Part shown: in pieces, positions 7,909 through 17,085 of the stretch
How the letters are laid out: every line of letters starts with the position of its first letter
How positions within the stretch are numbered: the first letter of the stretch is position 1
Source: Xanthomonas citri pv. mangiferaeindicae
GTDB lineage: Bacteria > Pseudomonadota > Gammaproteobacteria > Xanthomonadales > Xanthomonadaceae
DNA length: 64,000 bases
Reading direction: 5' to 3'
Assembly (NCBI GenBank): GCA_002240395.1
Contig: CP016836.1
Location: 3,801,166-3,865,165, forward strand
Program-made: the position numbers and the translations under genes
Notes under the pieces: generated by a model
The model's database searches: none
What the model was told of the DNA's origin: nothing
What the model saw: the letters and a program-made list of their open reading frames with translations, nothing else

Positions 7909-9821
7909 GCCGCAGGTCCGGTGGTCGGCACCCGCCAGCGCGGCAGCACCGCCAGCAGCGCGCCGTCGGCGACCAGGCGCACCGCCGCGGCGACCTCGCC
8001 ATCGAGCGCGCGGTCGCGGTCGAGGAACGGGATCGTCTCGCGGATGCGCGCATGTGCCTGGGCGACGATCGCCCCCGGATGGAACGGCGCGCACGCGGCG
8101 AGTTCGACGCGCAGCGCCTCGACCTCGTCGAGAAAGCCGGCGTGCGTCGCGCGGTCCTGCGCCGGGCCGCCCTGCACCTTCGTCGCCAGCGCCTGGGCAT
8201 CGGCCCGGCGCGCGAGGTCGCGCGCGGCGTTGATCATGTCCACCCGCAGGTCCAGCGCCTGCGCCGCGGTGTAGAGCTCGAGCGCGAGTACCTTGCCCAG
8301 GTCGTCGGCCATCGCCAGCACGTGACGCGCTTCGTTGGTGCCCATCGAGACATGGTCTTCGGCGTTGGCGCTGGTCGGCACCGAATACACGCTCGCCGGG
8401 TGCGCGCGGGTGGCTAGGTCGTTGACCAGCGCCGCCGCGGTGTACTGCACGATCATGAAGCCCGATTCGGTGGCGTCCTCGTTGCCGATCAGGAACGCCG
8501 GCAGCCCGTCGTTGGTCGCCGGGTCGACGAGCTTGGCCAAGCGGCGCTCGGAGATCGACGCCAGCACCGGGATCGCCGCCTTGACGTAGCTCATCGCCAG
8601 CGCCAGCGGCATGCCGTGGAAATGGCCGGCCGAGATCACCTGCTGCTCGACGTGCTCGGCTTCGCGACCCGGGAACACCAGCGGGTTGTCGGTGACCGCA
8701 TTGAGCTCGACGTCGAACACGCGCTTGGCCTGCTCGACCGCGTCGCGCACCGCGCCGTGCACCTGCGGGATGCAGCGCAACGAATAGGCGTCCTGCGGCT
8801 GGTGCTTCTTGCCGCCGCGGAATGGCCGGAAGCGCGCGTAGAACTTCTCGCGACCATGGCGCTGATCGCTCGGCACCCAGTCCCAGCCGATGTCGAAGCG
8901 CAGCGCCTGGGCCTGCGTGGTGTCCCAGCTCGACGGCAGCCACGGTCGGAACTTCGGCACCAGGTGGTAGGCGATGTCGGCCAGCGTCGAGCCGTCGAGC
9001 AGCTCGCGCAGGTGCGCGGCGACTTCGACTTGCCCGGGGTGCGGACGCAGCGCATGGACATCGGCGTCGAACGCACCGAGCCGACCGGCGAAGGCATCGA
9101 TGGTCATCGCTGCGGCAAGGTCGGCGGTGTCGAGCAGCGCATCGAGCCGGTGCAGCGCCAGCACACCGGTGGCGAGCATCTGTGCGGTGCCGTTGTTGAG
9201 CGCCAGGCCCTCCTTGTACGACAGCGTGACCGGCGCCAGGCCGGCGCGCCGCAGCGCCTCGGCACCGGACATGCGCTCGCCCTCGAAGAACGCCTCGCCG
9301 CCGCCCAGCAGCACGATCGCCAGGTGCGAAAGCGGTGCCAGATCGCCCGAGGCGCCGACCGAGCCGAGCCCCGGGACCACTGGCACGACGCCGGCGTTGA
9401 GCAGGTCGGCCAGCGCCTGCAGCGTCGCCACGCGGATGCCCGAGTGGCCCTTAAGCAGTGTGTTGATGCGGATGCACAGCATCGCGCGCACCACCTCCGG
9501 CGCCAACGGCTCGCCGACGCAGACTGCATGGGTGACGATGAGGTTGTGCTGCAGTTCCTCGTGCAACGCACGGCCCGAGGGCGTGGCACCCGGCAAGTCG
9601 TCGCGTAGCGGGCGCGCCCCGAGCAGGCGATCGGCATTGCTGCCAAAGCCGGTGGAGACGCCGTAGATCGGTTCTTCGCGGCGCACCTGCTCGGCGAGGA
9701 ACTCGGCCGCCTGCGCCACCGCGCGCAGTGCCTGGTCGTCGAGTTCGACCGGCGCACCGTGGGCAACAATCACCAATTGCGCGCGGGTCAGCGAACGGCC
9801 GTCGAGGCGGATGGCTTTCAT
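7905..9821 (-). CDS. hutH: Histidine ammonia-lyase homologue, unusually long (MIO aromatic amino acid lyase)
   Basis: The 638-residue protein belongs to the MIO-dependent lyases that remove ammonia from histidine or aromatic amino acids. The MIO-forming Ala-Ser-Gly is at residues 157-159 in GSVGASGDLAPL. The catalytic tyrosine is in PIYGVSTGFG (Y53). A His in VTHA (H98) and the Glu in SANAEDHVSM favour histidine as substrate. Typical HAL has about 510 residues. Here there is an extra segment of about 50 residues, rich in Trp and Arg, before QDAYSLRC, plus shorter insertions near residue 75 and in the C-terminal third. No hutU, hutI or hutG is nearby. Start and stop overlap both neighbours. 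Confidence 0.85.
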   Translation of the reverse strand: MKAIRLDGRSLTRAQLVIVAHGAPVELDDQALRAVAQAAEFLAEQVRREEPIYGVSTGFGSNADRLLGARPLRDDLPGATPSGRALHEELQHNLIVTHAVCVGEPLAPEVVRAMLCIRINTLLKGHSGIRVATLQALADLLNAGVVPVVPGLGSVGASGDLAPLSHLAIVLLGGGEAFFEGERMSGAEALRRAGLAPVTLSYKEGLALNNGTAQMLATGVLALHRLDALLDTADLAAAMTIDAFAGRLGAFDADVHALRPHPGQVEVAAHLRELLDGSTLADIAYHLVPKFRPWLPSSWDTTQAQALRFDIGWDWVPSDQRHGREKFYARFRPFRGGKKHQPQDAYSLRCIPQVHGAVRDAVEQAKRVFDVELNAVTDNPLVFPGREAEHVEQQVISAGHFHGMPLALAMSYVKAAIPVLASISERRLAKLVDPATNDGLPAFLIGNEDATESGFMIVQYTAAALVNDLATRAHPASVYSVPTSANAEDHVSMGTNEARHVLAMADDLGKVLALELYTAAQALDLRVDMINAARDLARRADAQALATKVQGGPAQDRATHAGFLDEVEALRVELAACAPFHPGAIVAQAHARIRETIPFLDRDRALDGEVAAAVRLVADGALLAVLPRWRVPTTGPAA

Positions 9822-10135
9822 CGGGTGGACTCCATGCAGGTCACCGTCGTGGCGACGTGGGCGGCCGGGCATTCCCCCAAGACACTGCCGCGGATGCCGA
9901 GTGACGAGGTCACAGTCTCGTCGAGGCGATGGCCGCCCCGACAGCGGCGCTCAGCCTCGGCAGTGATATCGGCCAGCATATCGGTCACGTCGCCGGATGC
10001 CGCGCACTGGACACTCTCGACGCGATAGATGCCGGGCGACACACGCTCGAACCGGGTGCCGAACGGCGAGCAGGCAGCCAGCGACAGAATGGTCGGCAGC
10101 GACAGGGCCGCAGGCGCCAGCGACCGCAAGTTCAT
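9818..10135 (-). CDS. Small lipoprotein of unknown function
   Basis: The 105-residue product has a lipoprotein signal with lipobox LAAC (lipidated Cys22). The mature part has three further cysteines (QCAAS, RRCRGG, GECPAAH) and one in TTVTCM, so disulfides are possible in the periplasm. The frame opens five codons earlier, but the ATG at 10135 gives a normal signal and overlaps the hisS stop by four bases. Its stop overlaps the ammonia-lyase start by four bases. I do not recognise the family. Confidence 0.75.
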   Translation of the reverse strand: MNLRSLAPAALSLPTILSLAACSPFGTRFERVSPGIYRVESVQCAASGDVTDMLADITAEAERRCRGGHRLDETVTSSLGIRGSVLGECPAAHVATTVTCMESTR

Positions 10136-11517
10136 CGCATCGCCTGCCACTGCTCCCGCTCGACCAGCAATGTGCGCGGCAGGTCGTCGTCGGTGACCTC
10201 GAACTGCTCGCCGCGGCGCAGGTCCTTGACCGCGACCACGCCGCGCGCCGCTTCCTCGTCGCCGCGGATCACCACGAAGCGGATGCCGGCGCGATCGGCA
10301 TACTGCATCTGCTTGGCGAGCTTGCGCGGCTCGAGCTGGGTCTCGACGTTGAGTCCGGCGCTGCGCAGGCGCTGCGACAGCGCGAGCGCCGACGGCAGGC
10401 CGGCATCGTCGAACAGCGTCACCAGCACATCGACCGAGCTGTCGGCGGTGCGCACCAGGCCCGCCTCGCGCAACTGCCAGAACAGTCGGGTCAGGCCGAT
10501 CGAAATGCCCACGCCCGGCAGCTTGGACTTGGTGTAGTGGCTGGCGAGGTTGTCGTAGCGTCCGCCCGAGCAGATCGAACCGATCTGCGGATGCGCGTCG
10601 AGCACGGTCTCGTAGACCATGCCGGTGTAGTAATCCAGGCCGCGCGCGATCGACAGATTCAGCGCGTAACGCGACTCGGGCACGCCGAGCGCACGCAACT
10701 GGCTCAGCAGCGCGCGCAGTTCGTCACGCCCCTCCTCGAACAGCGCCGTACCGGCGCCGAGCGCATCGAGCTTGGCCAGCGCATCGTCGTGCCCGGTCGA
10801 ACGCACGCGCGAGAACGCCAGCAGGCGTTCGGCGACGTCGTCCGACAGGCCGAACGCCTCGCCAGTCAGCGTCGCGCGCACTGCGTCCTCGCCGCGTTTG
10901 TCGAGCTTGTCGATTTCGCGCAGCACGGTCATCTGCTGCGCATCGTCGATGCCCTGCCCTTCGAAGTAGCCGCGCAGCAGCTTGCGATGGTTGAGCTGGA
11001 TCGTGAACTCGCCGATGTCGAGCGCGGCGAACACCGCGCTGATCACCGCCGGCACCTCGGCGTCGTAGCGCGGCGACAGCGTGTCCTTGCCGATCACGTC
11101 GATGTCGCACTGGTAGAACTCGCGGAAGCGTCCGCGCTGAGCGCGCTCGCCGCGGTAGACGCGCTGCATCTGGTAACGGCGGAACGGGAATGCCAGGTCG
11201 TGCTCGTGCTCGGCGACGTAGCGCGCCAGCGGCACGGTCAGATCGAAGCGCAGCGCCAGTTCCGGCAGGCCGTCGGCCTGGCCGCCTTCCGCCGATTTGG
11301 CCAGCGCCCCGGTCGACTGCACGAAATAGACCTGCCGCTCGGTCTCGCCGCCCGACTTGGTCAGCAGCGTCTCCGACAGTTCGAACACCGGCGTCTCGAT
11401 CGGCAGGAACCCGAAGCCTTCGAACGTGCGGCGGATCGTGTCCAGCATGCGCTGGAACGCGATCTGGTCGCGCGGCAACAGTTCCATGACGCCGGGCGGG
11501 GTCCGGGGCTTGATCAT
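10132..11517 (-). CDS. hisS: Histidyl-tRNA synthetase
   Basis: The 461-residue class II aminoacyl-tRNA synthetase attaches histidine to tRNA-His. Motif 2 is visible in FRRYQMQRVYRGERAQRGRFREFYQCDID and the histidine-binding HisA motif in ARGLDYYTGMVYE. Motif 3 lies in GVGISIGLTRLF. An anticodon-binding domain occupies about the last 95 residues. The longer VYFVQST region places it near the length used in xanthomonads. It ends in an ATGA overlap with a lipoprotein gene, starting a four-gene coupled cluster. Confidence 0.97.
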   Translation of the reverse strand: MIKPRTPPGVMELLPRDQIAFQRMLDTIRRTFEGFGFLPIETPVFELSETLLTKSGGETERQVYFVQSTGALAKSAEGGQADGLPELALRFDLTVPLARYVAEHEHDLAFPFRRYQMQRVYRGERAQRGRFREFYQCDIDVIGKDTLSPRYDAEVPAVISAVFAALDIGEFTIQLNHRKLLRGYFEGQGIDDAQQMTVLREIDKLDKRGEDAVRATLTGEAFGLSDDVAERLLAFSRVRSTGHDDALAKLDALGAGTALFEEGRDELRALLSQLRALGVPESRYALNLSIARGLDYYTGMVYETVLDAHPQIGSICSGGRYDNLASHYTKSKLPGVGISIGLTRLFWQLREAGLVRTADSSVDVLVTLFDDAGLPSALALSQRLRSAGLNVETQLEPRKLAKQMQYADRAGIRFVVIRGDEEAARGVVAVKDLRRGEQFEVTDDDLPRTLLVEREQWQAMR

Positions 11518-11556
11518 GCGGGCAGCTCGTCGGTGATGCGGAGGAAGACCGCCATT

Positions 11557-13238
11557 CTAGGGCGTGTCGGCATGCAGGTGCCCGTCGCGCAGCCACAGGT
11601 GGCGGTCCGCCAGCCCCGGCGGCACCGCGCCGTGGGTGATCAGCAGCAGGCTGCGGCCATCGAGCAGGTCGGGCAATTCGCGCAGCAGCGCGTCGGCGGT
11701 GTCGTGATCCAGGCCCTCGGTGGGTTCATCGAGCACCACCAGCGCGGCATCGCGCAACAGCGCTCGGGCCAGCGCCAATCGCCGCGCCTGCCCCCGGACA
11801 TCGTGATGCCGGCCTCGCCGACCCAGGCATCGAGCCCGCCCAGCGCCCGCGCCCAGTCGGCCAGCCGCACCCGCGCCAGCATCGCCCACAGCTGCGCGTC
11901 ATCGGCCTGCGGCGCGCCAAACACCAGGTTGTCGCGCACGCTGCCGGCGAACACCGGGGCGTTCTGCGGCAACCAGGCGATCCGTGCGAACCAGTCGCGC
12001 TGACGGACGGCGCGCAGGTCGACCCCGCCGAACGACAGCGTGCCCGCGTCGGGCTCGGCACTGCGCAGCAGCAACGCCGCCAGCGTGGACTTGCCGCCGC
12101 CGCTGTCGCCACCGATCGTCACGCGTTCGCCCGGCGCGATCGAAAGCGTCAGGCCACGCAGCACCGGCCGGTCCTGGCCAGGCCAGGCGAAGGTCACGTT
12201 ATCGAAACGCAGCGCCCCGGCGGCCGGTAAGGCCACCGGCGCTGGGGGATCGACGACCGTCGGCTCGGTACCGGCCACCGCGTCGAGACGCGCAATCGAT
12301 GCACGCGCGGCCAGCAGCGCTTGCCAGGCCAGTCCGGCCCCCGCCCAGGCCTCGAACAACCCGATCGCGAGAAAGAACAGCGCCGCCGCGTGTGCGGGAG
12401 GCAACGCCCCGCCCAGCGCCGAGGCGCCGACGATCCACAGCGTGCCGACCAGGCCGACGCCGGTCGCCAGGCCATGCCACAGGCCGCCATCGGCCAACTG
12501 CCGTCGGCGCACGCGCTCGGCATCGCCCACGGCCTGCGCGTCGGCGTCGACGCGGGCCAGCCAGCCATCGGCCACGCCCAGCGCCGCCAGGTCGGCCTGA
12601 CCGTCGTAGAGCTCGTGCAGGCGGGCGCGCAGTTCGGCACGGCGCCGGGCCCGCTCAGCCTCGGCGGCCGAGCGCCCGCGGGCGACCAGCCAGGGCACGC
12701 CGAGCCCGGTCGCCAGCGCGACCAGCGCCAGCCAGGCCGCGGTCGGCGGGTGCAGCCAGGCGGCAATGCCCAGGCCTGCGACGCCCAGTGCGAGCAGGGC
12801 CAGCAGCGGGCCGGTCGCGCGCAGCAACAGGCCATCCACCGCGTCGATGTCGCCCAGCAGTCGCGCCAGCAGATCGCCGGTGCGCAGCCGCCCCAACTGG
12901 CCGGGCGTGAGCCGCAGCGCGCGCGCAAAGAACCAGCTGCGCAAGTCGCGGGCGATGCGCAACATCGCGTCGTGGCCGGCGAGCTTTTCGACATAGCGCG
13001 AGGCGATGCGCGCGAAGGTCAGCGCCCGGATGCCGGCCGATGGAGTGAAGAAATTGAAACTGCCCAGCGTGCCGAAGGTCAGCGCACTGGCGGCGATGAA
13101 CCCACCCGACAACCCCAGCAGTGCGACGCCGGACACCAGCGTCAGCGCCAGCAGGCCGATCGCCGCGGCCACGCGCCCGCGATGTCGGCGCAGTAGCGAG
13201 CGGGTGCTGGCGATGTCGCGATCGAAGGCCGCACTCAT
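11557..13238 (-). CDS. cydC: Cysteine/glutathione ABC exporter subunit CydC, frameshifted
   Basis: CydC is one half of the heterodimeric CydDC exporter needed for cytochrome bd assembly. Six transmembrane helices occupy about 1-320, followed by an ATPase domain with Walker A GGDSGGGKST. The frame is lost at the ABC signature: it reads TMSGGRRGDW, while the next frame continues QARRLALARALL and then Walker B ALVVLDEPTEGLD to a stop at 11557. Adding one C to the five-C run at 11791-11795 restores SGGQARR and an intact protein of about 560 residues. A sequencing error is more likely than decay. Start overlaps cydD by four bases. Confidence 0.88.
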
Positions 13239-14953
13239 CGCGCCGCCTCCACGGTGGGCTCGACCGGGGCCGCCGACGGCCCGGGCAAGCGCCAGACCGC
13301 ATCGGCCCAGTCCATCACCGCCTGACTGTGCGTGGCGACGATGACCGTGCAGTCGCGCAGCGAGGTGCCGAGTGCGGCGAGCAGGTCGGCTTCGGTCGCA
13401 GGGTCGAGAAACGCCGTTGGTTCGTCGAGCAACAGCAATTGCGGGCGCAGCAGCAATGCGCGCGCCAGCGCCACGCGGCGCGCCTGCCCGCCCGACAACC
13501 CGAAACCGTGCTCGCCGATCGGCGTGTCGAGGCCCTCGGGCAGGTGCGCGGCAAACCGTGTGACCTGCGCGATCTGCGCCGCCTCACGCACCGCAGCCTC
13601 GTCGGCCTGCGGCGCGCCGATGCGCAGGTTGTCGCGCAGGCTGCCCTGGAACAGCCACGGCCGCTGCCCGGCCAAGGCGATCGTCGTGCCGGGAGGCACA
13701 TGGATACACCCGGATTCCGGCGGCAACCAGCCAGCGAGCGCATCGAGCAGCGTGCTCTTGCCGCCACCGCTGGGCGCCACGATCGCCAGGCGCTGCCCGG
13801 CCGGGATGTCGCGCGAGGCGCCGGCCAGGGCCGGCACCGCGGCGCCGGGATGACGCAGCGTGACCGCCTCGATCCGCACCGCCGGCGCACCGGTCGCATT
13901 CGGTGCCGGGTCGGCCGCCGGCACTGCATCGAGCGCGGGGCGGCTGTCGTCGAACGCGGCCTCGACCTCGGCGACCGCGGCCAGCGCGTTCGCGCGATCG
14001 TGGTAATACCCGGCCAGTCGACGCATCGGCCCGTGGAACTCCGGTGCCAGCAGCAGGCAGAACAGGCCGGTCGCCAGTGTCGGGGCCGGGTCGCGCAACG
14101 CGATCAGCCCCAGATAACTGAAGCCGAAGTACAGCGCCACCAGTGCGACGCTGACCGAGGCGAAGAACTCGAGCACGGTCGAGGACAGAAAGGCGATGCG
14201 CAGCACGCGCATGCTGCGCACGCGGATGGTTTCGGTGGCCTCGCCCACCTGCGCCAGCTCCGCTTCGCCTCGGCCGTAGACGCGGATCAGGTCGAGCCCA
14301 CGCAAGCGATCGGTGAAATGCGCACCGGCCCTGGCAAGCGCCGAGAGCTGCGCGCGGCCGGCGGCCTCGGCGCGCATGCCGATCAACGCCATGAAGAACG
14401 GCGCCAAGGGCGCAGCCGCCAACAGCAGCAGACCGACGATCCAGTCGGCGGCGAACACCGCCACCAGCAGCACCGGCGGCACCAGCATCACCTCGGCACG
14501 CGCGAGCAGGTAGCCGCCGAAGTACGGCGCGGCGGCATCGACATGGCCGGTCGACAGCGCGACCAATTCGCCGCTGCGCCGCCCGCGCAGCCACACCGGA
14601 CCGCGCGCGATCGCCGCACGTGCCAGCCCCACGCGCATGCGCGCCAGTGTGTCCTCGACCGCATCGGCGGCCGCGCGCTGCCCGATCCAGCCCAGCAGCG
14701 TGCGCGCCAACAACGTGACCGCCAGCAGCGCGAGCGGCGCATGCAGCGCGCCTGGCCCCCGCCCGTCGATCAATGCCGCGTCCAGCCCCCAGGCGATCGC
14801 CGCGGCCTGCGGCACCAGCAGCCAGCCGGCGAGCACCTGGCTGGCCTGGGCCACGCGGTGACGCGACCGGCTCGGCACCAGTTGCGCATCGAGCCATTGC
14901 AGGCGAAGACGACGAGGACCGGTGCGGTCCTTTCCTTGCGGCGGCGAGGTCAT
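13235..14953 (-). CDS. cydD: Cysteine/glutathione ABC exporter subunit CydD
   Basis: The 572-residue half-transporter pairs with CydC to export reduced thiols to the periplasm. The membrane domain spans about 20-320. The ATPase has Walker A APSGGGKSTLLDAL, signature LSGGQARRVALARALL and Walker B LLLLDEPTAFLD. The frame is open 54 codons further upstream, but MTSPPQGKDRTG at 14953 gives the family's usual length. CydC follows with a four-base overlap. No cytochrome bd genes are in the window. Confidence 0.93.
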   Translation of the reverse strand: MTSPPQGKDRTGPRRLRLQWLDAQLVPSRSRHRVAQASQVLAGWLLVPQAAAIAWGLDAALIDGRGPGALHAPLALLAVTLLARTLLGWIGQRAAADAVEDTLARMRVGLARAAIARGPVWLRGRRSGELVALSTGHVDAAAPYFGGYLLARAEVMLVPPVLLVAVFAADWIVGLLLLAAAPLAPFFMALIGMRAEAAGRAQLSALARAGAHFTDRLRGLDLIRVYGRGEAELAQVGEATETIRVRSMRVLRIAFLSSTVLEFFASVSVALVALYFGFSYLGLIALRDPAPTLATGLFCLLLAPEFHGPMRRLAGYYHDRANALAAVAEVEAAFDDSRPALDAVPAADPAPNATGAPAVRIEAVTLRHPGAAVPALAGASRDIPAGQRLAIVAPSGGGKSTLLDALAGWLPPESGCIHVPPGTTIALAGQRPWLFQGSLRDNLRIGAPQADEAAVREAAQIAQVTRFAAHLPEGLDTPIGEHGFGLSGGQARRVALARALLLRPQLLLLDEPTAFLDPATEADLLAALGTSLRDCTVIVATHSQAVMDWADAVWRLPGPSAAPVEPTVEAAR

Positions 14954-15094
14954 GAAATCAGAAACATCCAGCAGCGGATGACGGCGACCCCATTGTCGGT
15001 ATCGCGTCGTGCCCGCTATTATCGCAGCCCGCCGCGCCGACGACGCGACCGCCCTCCACCAGGAGGCCGATCGCCCCCGTCGAACACGACCCCC

Positions 15095-15124
15095 TTGCCC
15101 TGATGACGGGTGCATCGGTAGAAT
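15095..15124 (+). promoter_or_regulatory. Sigma-70-type promoter of tRNA-Pro
   Basis: A -35 hexamer TTGCCC (15095-15100) and a -10 hexamer TAGAAT (15119-15124) are separated by 18 bases and followed by a GC-rich discriminator. The predicted start is about 9 bases before the tRNA, a usual arrangement. A second possible pair, TTGTCG (14993) and TATTAT (15017), lies upstream with the same spacing. Confidence 0.6.
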
Positions 15125-15139
15125 GCGCGGCTCACCTGT

Positions 15140-15216
<77 letters not shown>

Positions 15217-15229
15217 ATCTGGTGATCCG

Positions 15230-15254
15230 AAACCGGCCCTTGCGCCGGTTTTCG
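15230..15254 (+). terminator. Intrinsic-type terminator after tRNA-Pro
   Basis: AACCGGC (15231-15237) and GCCGGTT (15244-15250) pair around a six-base loop, and TTCG follows. It sits 14 bases after the tRNA CCA end and before the transporter gene. The T tract is short. Confidence 0.6.
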
Positions 15255-15299
15255 TCTATTACGGCCGTGCCCGGTTCGCGGCATGCGATGCCGCCCGCC

Positions 15300-16544
15300 A
15301 TGACGCCCACGCCTCACGCCACCCGCCCACCGATCGCCTTGCGCACGGTGCGCCTGGTGGTGTTGCTGGGCATCGCGCTGTCGGCCTTCAACCTGCGCAC
15401 CGCGGTGACTTCGCTCACCCCGCTGCTCGATCTGCTGGGCACGCAGTTCGGCTTCGGCTCGGCCACCGCCGGGGTGCTCGGCATGCTGCCCACCGCGGCC
15501 TTCGCCGTGTTCGGGGTGACCACGCCGATGCTCGCGCGCCGTGTCGGCATCGAGCGCACCGCATTGCTGGCGATGCTGCTGGCCACCGCCGGCCTGGCGC
15601 TGCGCTCGTGCGCTGGCGGCGTGGGCCTGCTGATGGCCGGGTCGATCGTCGCATTGGCCGGCATGGGCATCGGCAACGTGGTGTTGCCGCCGCTGGTCAA
15701 GCGCTACTTCCCCGATCGGGTCGGCGCGGTCTCCACGCTCTACATCACCGTGCTGCAACTGGGCACGATGTTGCCCGCATTGCTCGCCGTGCCGCTGGCC
15801 GAGGCCGCCGGCTGGCGTGTGGCGCTCGGCGCCTGGACCTTGACCGCGCTGGCCGCGGCGCTGCCGTGGATCGGCCTGCTGGCGATGGCGCGGCGGCGCG
15901 GCAGTGGCGTGCGGGTCGATGGCCCGTCCACCGCGGTGGCCAGTGTCTCGACCGGCGGCGCACGCGGACGGGCATGGCGCTCGCCGGTCGCCTGGGGCAT
16001 GGCGATGATGTTCGGCACCACCTCGCTGATCACCTACGCGATGTTCACCTGGCTGCCGACCCTGCTCAGCGAAGCCGGCGCCTCGCCCGCATTCGGCGGC
16101 ACGATGGTGGCGTTGTTCTCCGCGCTCGGCCTGGTCAGCGCACTGGGCATGCCCGCGCTCGCGGTGCGCGTGCGCAATCCGTTCGCGATCGTGCTGCTGT
16201 GCGCCTGTTGTCACATCGCGGCGTTCTCCGGCCTGCTGCTCGCGCCGATGGCCGCGCCGGTGCTGTGGGTCGTGCTGCTGGGCCTGGGCCCGTCGACGTT
16301 CCCGCTGGCGCTGACACTGATCAACCTGCGCACACGCACGCCGGCCGGCTCGGCCGCACTGTCGGGCTTCATGCAGGGCGTGGGCTACACGCTCAGCTGC
16401 GCCGGCCCGCTGCTGTTCGGCGTGCTGCACGGCGCGACCGGCGGCTGGCGCTGGCCCTTTGCGATGCTCTACGGCTTCGTCGCCGTGCTGCTGGTCGGCG
16501 GCTGGCTGGCCTGCAAGCCGCGTGCACTCGAGGACAGCTGGTAA
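15300..16544 (+). CDS. MFS transporter of the CynX/NimT (cyanate/nitroimidazole) type
   Basis: The 414-residue inner-membrane protein has about 12 hydrophobic helices and a short charged N-terminus (MTPTPHATRPP). Family-like stretches include ALSAFNLRTAVTSLTPLL near the start, VVLPPLVKRYFPDRVG after helix 4 and GPSTFPLALTLINLRTRT before helix 10. This matches the CynX/NimT/YeaN branch of MFS. Substrates of most members are unknown; cyanate and 2-nitroimidazole are the named ones. An ATG four codons upstream is an alternative start. It lies alone downstream of the tRNA, and no cyanase gene is adjacent. Confidence 0.85.
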   Translation: MTPTPHATRPPIALRTVRLVVLLGIALSAFNLRTAVTSLTPLLDLLGTQFGFGSATAGVLGMLPTAAFAVFGVTTPMLARRVGIERTALLAMLLATAGLALRSCAGGVGLLMAGSIVALAGMGIGNVVLPPLVKRYFPDRVGAVSTLYITVLQLGTMLPALLAVPLAEAAGWRVALGAWTLTALAAALPWIGLLAMARRRGSGVRVDGPSTAVASVSTGGARGRAWRSPVAWGMAMMFGTTSLITYAMFTWLPTLLSEAGASPAFGGTMVALFSALGLVSALGMPALAVRVRNPFAIVLLCACCHIAAFSGLLLAPMAAPVLWVVLLGLGPSTFPLALTLINLRTRTPAGSAALSGFMQGVGYTLSCAGPLLFGVLHGATGGWRWPFAMLYGFVAVLLVGGWLACKPRALEDSW

Positions 16545-16561
16545 GCGATGCGTTCCGGCGG

Positions 16562-16915
16562 TCAGCGGTTCGCGTGCCCGTCGCCGCGCGCGGCCCAGCG
16601 CAGAAATCGCCGATACAGCCAATAGAACACGCCGAGCAACGGCAGCGGCAACAGCACCAAGGTCGCCACGCGCGCGGGCTGCGACAAACCCGGCGCCAGC
16701 ATATCGACGCCGGCCGCATCAAGCAGCAGAACGGTCGCCAGCAGCGACCACAGATTGCACATCAGCAGCGCCATGCCGCGATAGAACAGCCGATGCGGAC
16801 GCGAGGGATGATCGATGCCCGCCTCGGCCGGACGCAGCACGAACATGCCTTGCATCAACGCGACCTGGCCGACGATGCCGCCGAACAGTTGGAAGAGAAA
16901 AACGAAAGCGCTCAA
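16562..16915 (-). CDS. Hypothetical small membrane protein
   Basis: The frame encodes about 117 residues with three hydrophobic helices: FVFLFQLFGGIVGQVALMQGMF, MALLMCNLWSLLATVLLL and VATLVLLPLPLLGVFYWLY. The C-terminus is basic (RRFLRWAARGDGHANR). The first possible start is TTG at 16915; ATG codons at MQGM or MFVL would give about 95 residues. It converges on the transporter gene with a 17-base gap. No family recognised. Supported mainly by its membrane-protein composition. Confidence 0.5.
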   Translation of the reverse strand: MSAFVFLFQLFGGIVGQVALMQGMFVLRPAEAGIDHPSRPHRLFYRGMALLMCNLWSLLATVLLLDAAGVDMLAPGLSQPARVATLVLLPLPLLGVFYWLYRRFLRWAARGDGHANR

Positions 16916-17085
16916 CTGACGAAAAGTCCGAATCGGGGAAGGCGAATCGCAGGCATCGCTGCCAGCGCTCGGTCACAGACGCCTGAATCTGCGGATCGCG
17001 CCGGCAGTACCACGGCCGCTGCGCCGTGAACTTCTCGGGCGAGCCTCGTATCCTGCCGCACTCAACGATAGCGCAGCCGATTGCC

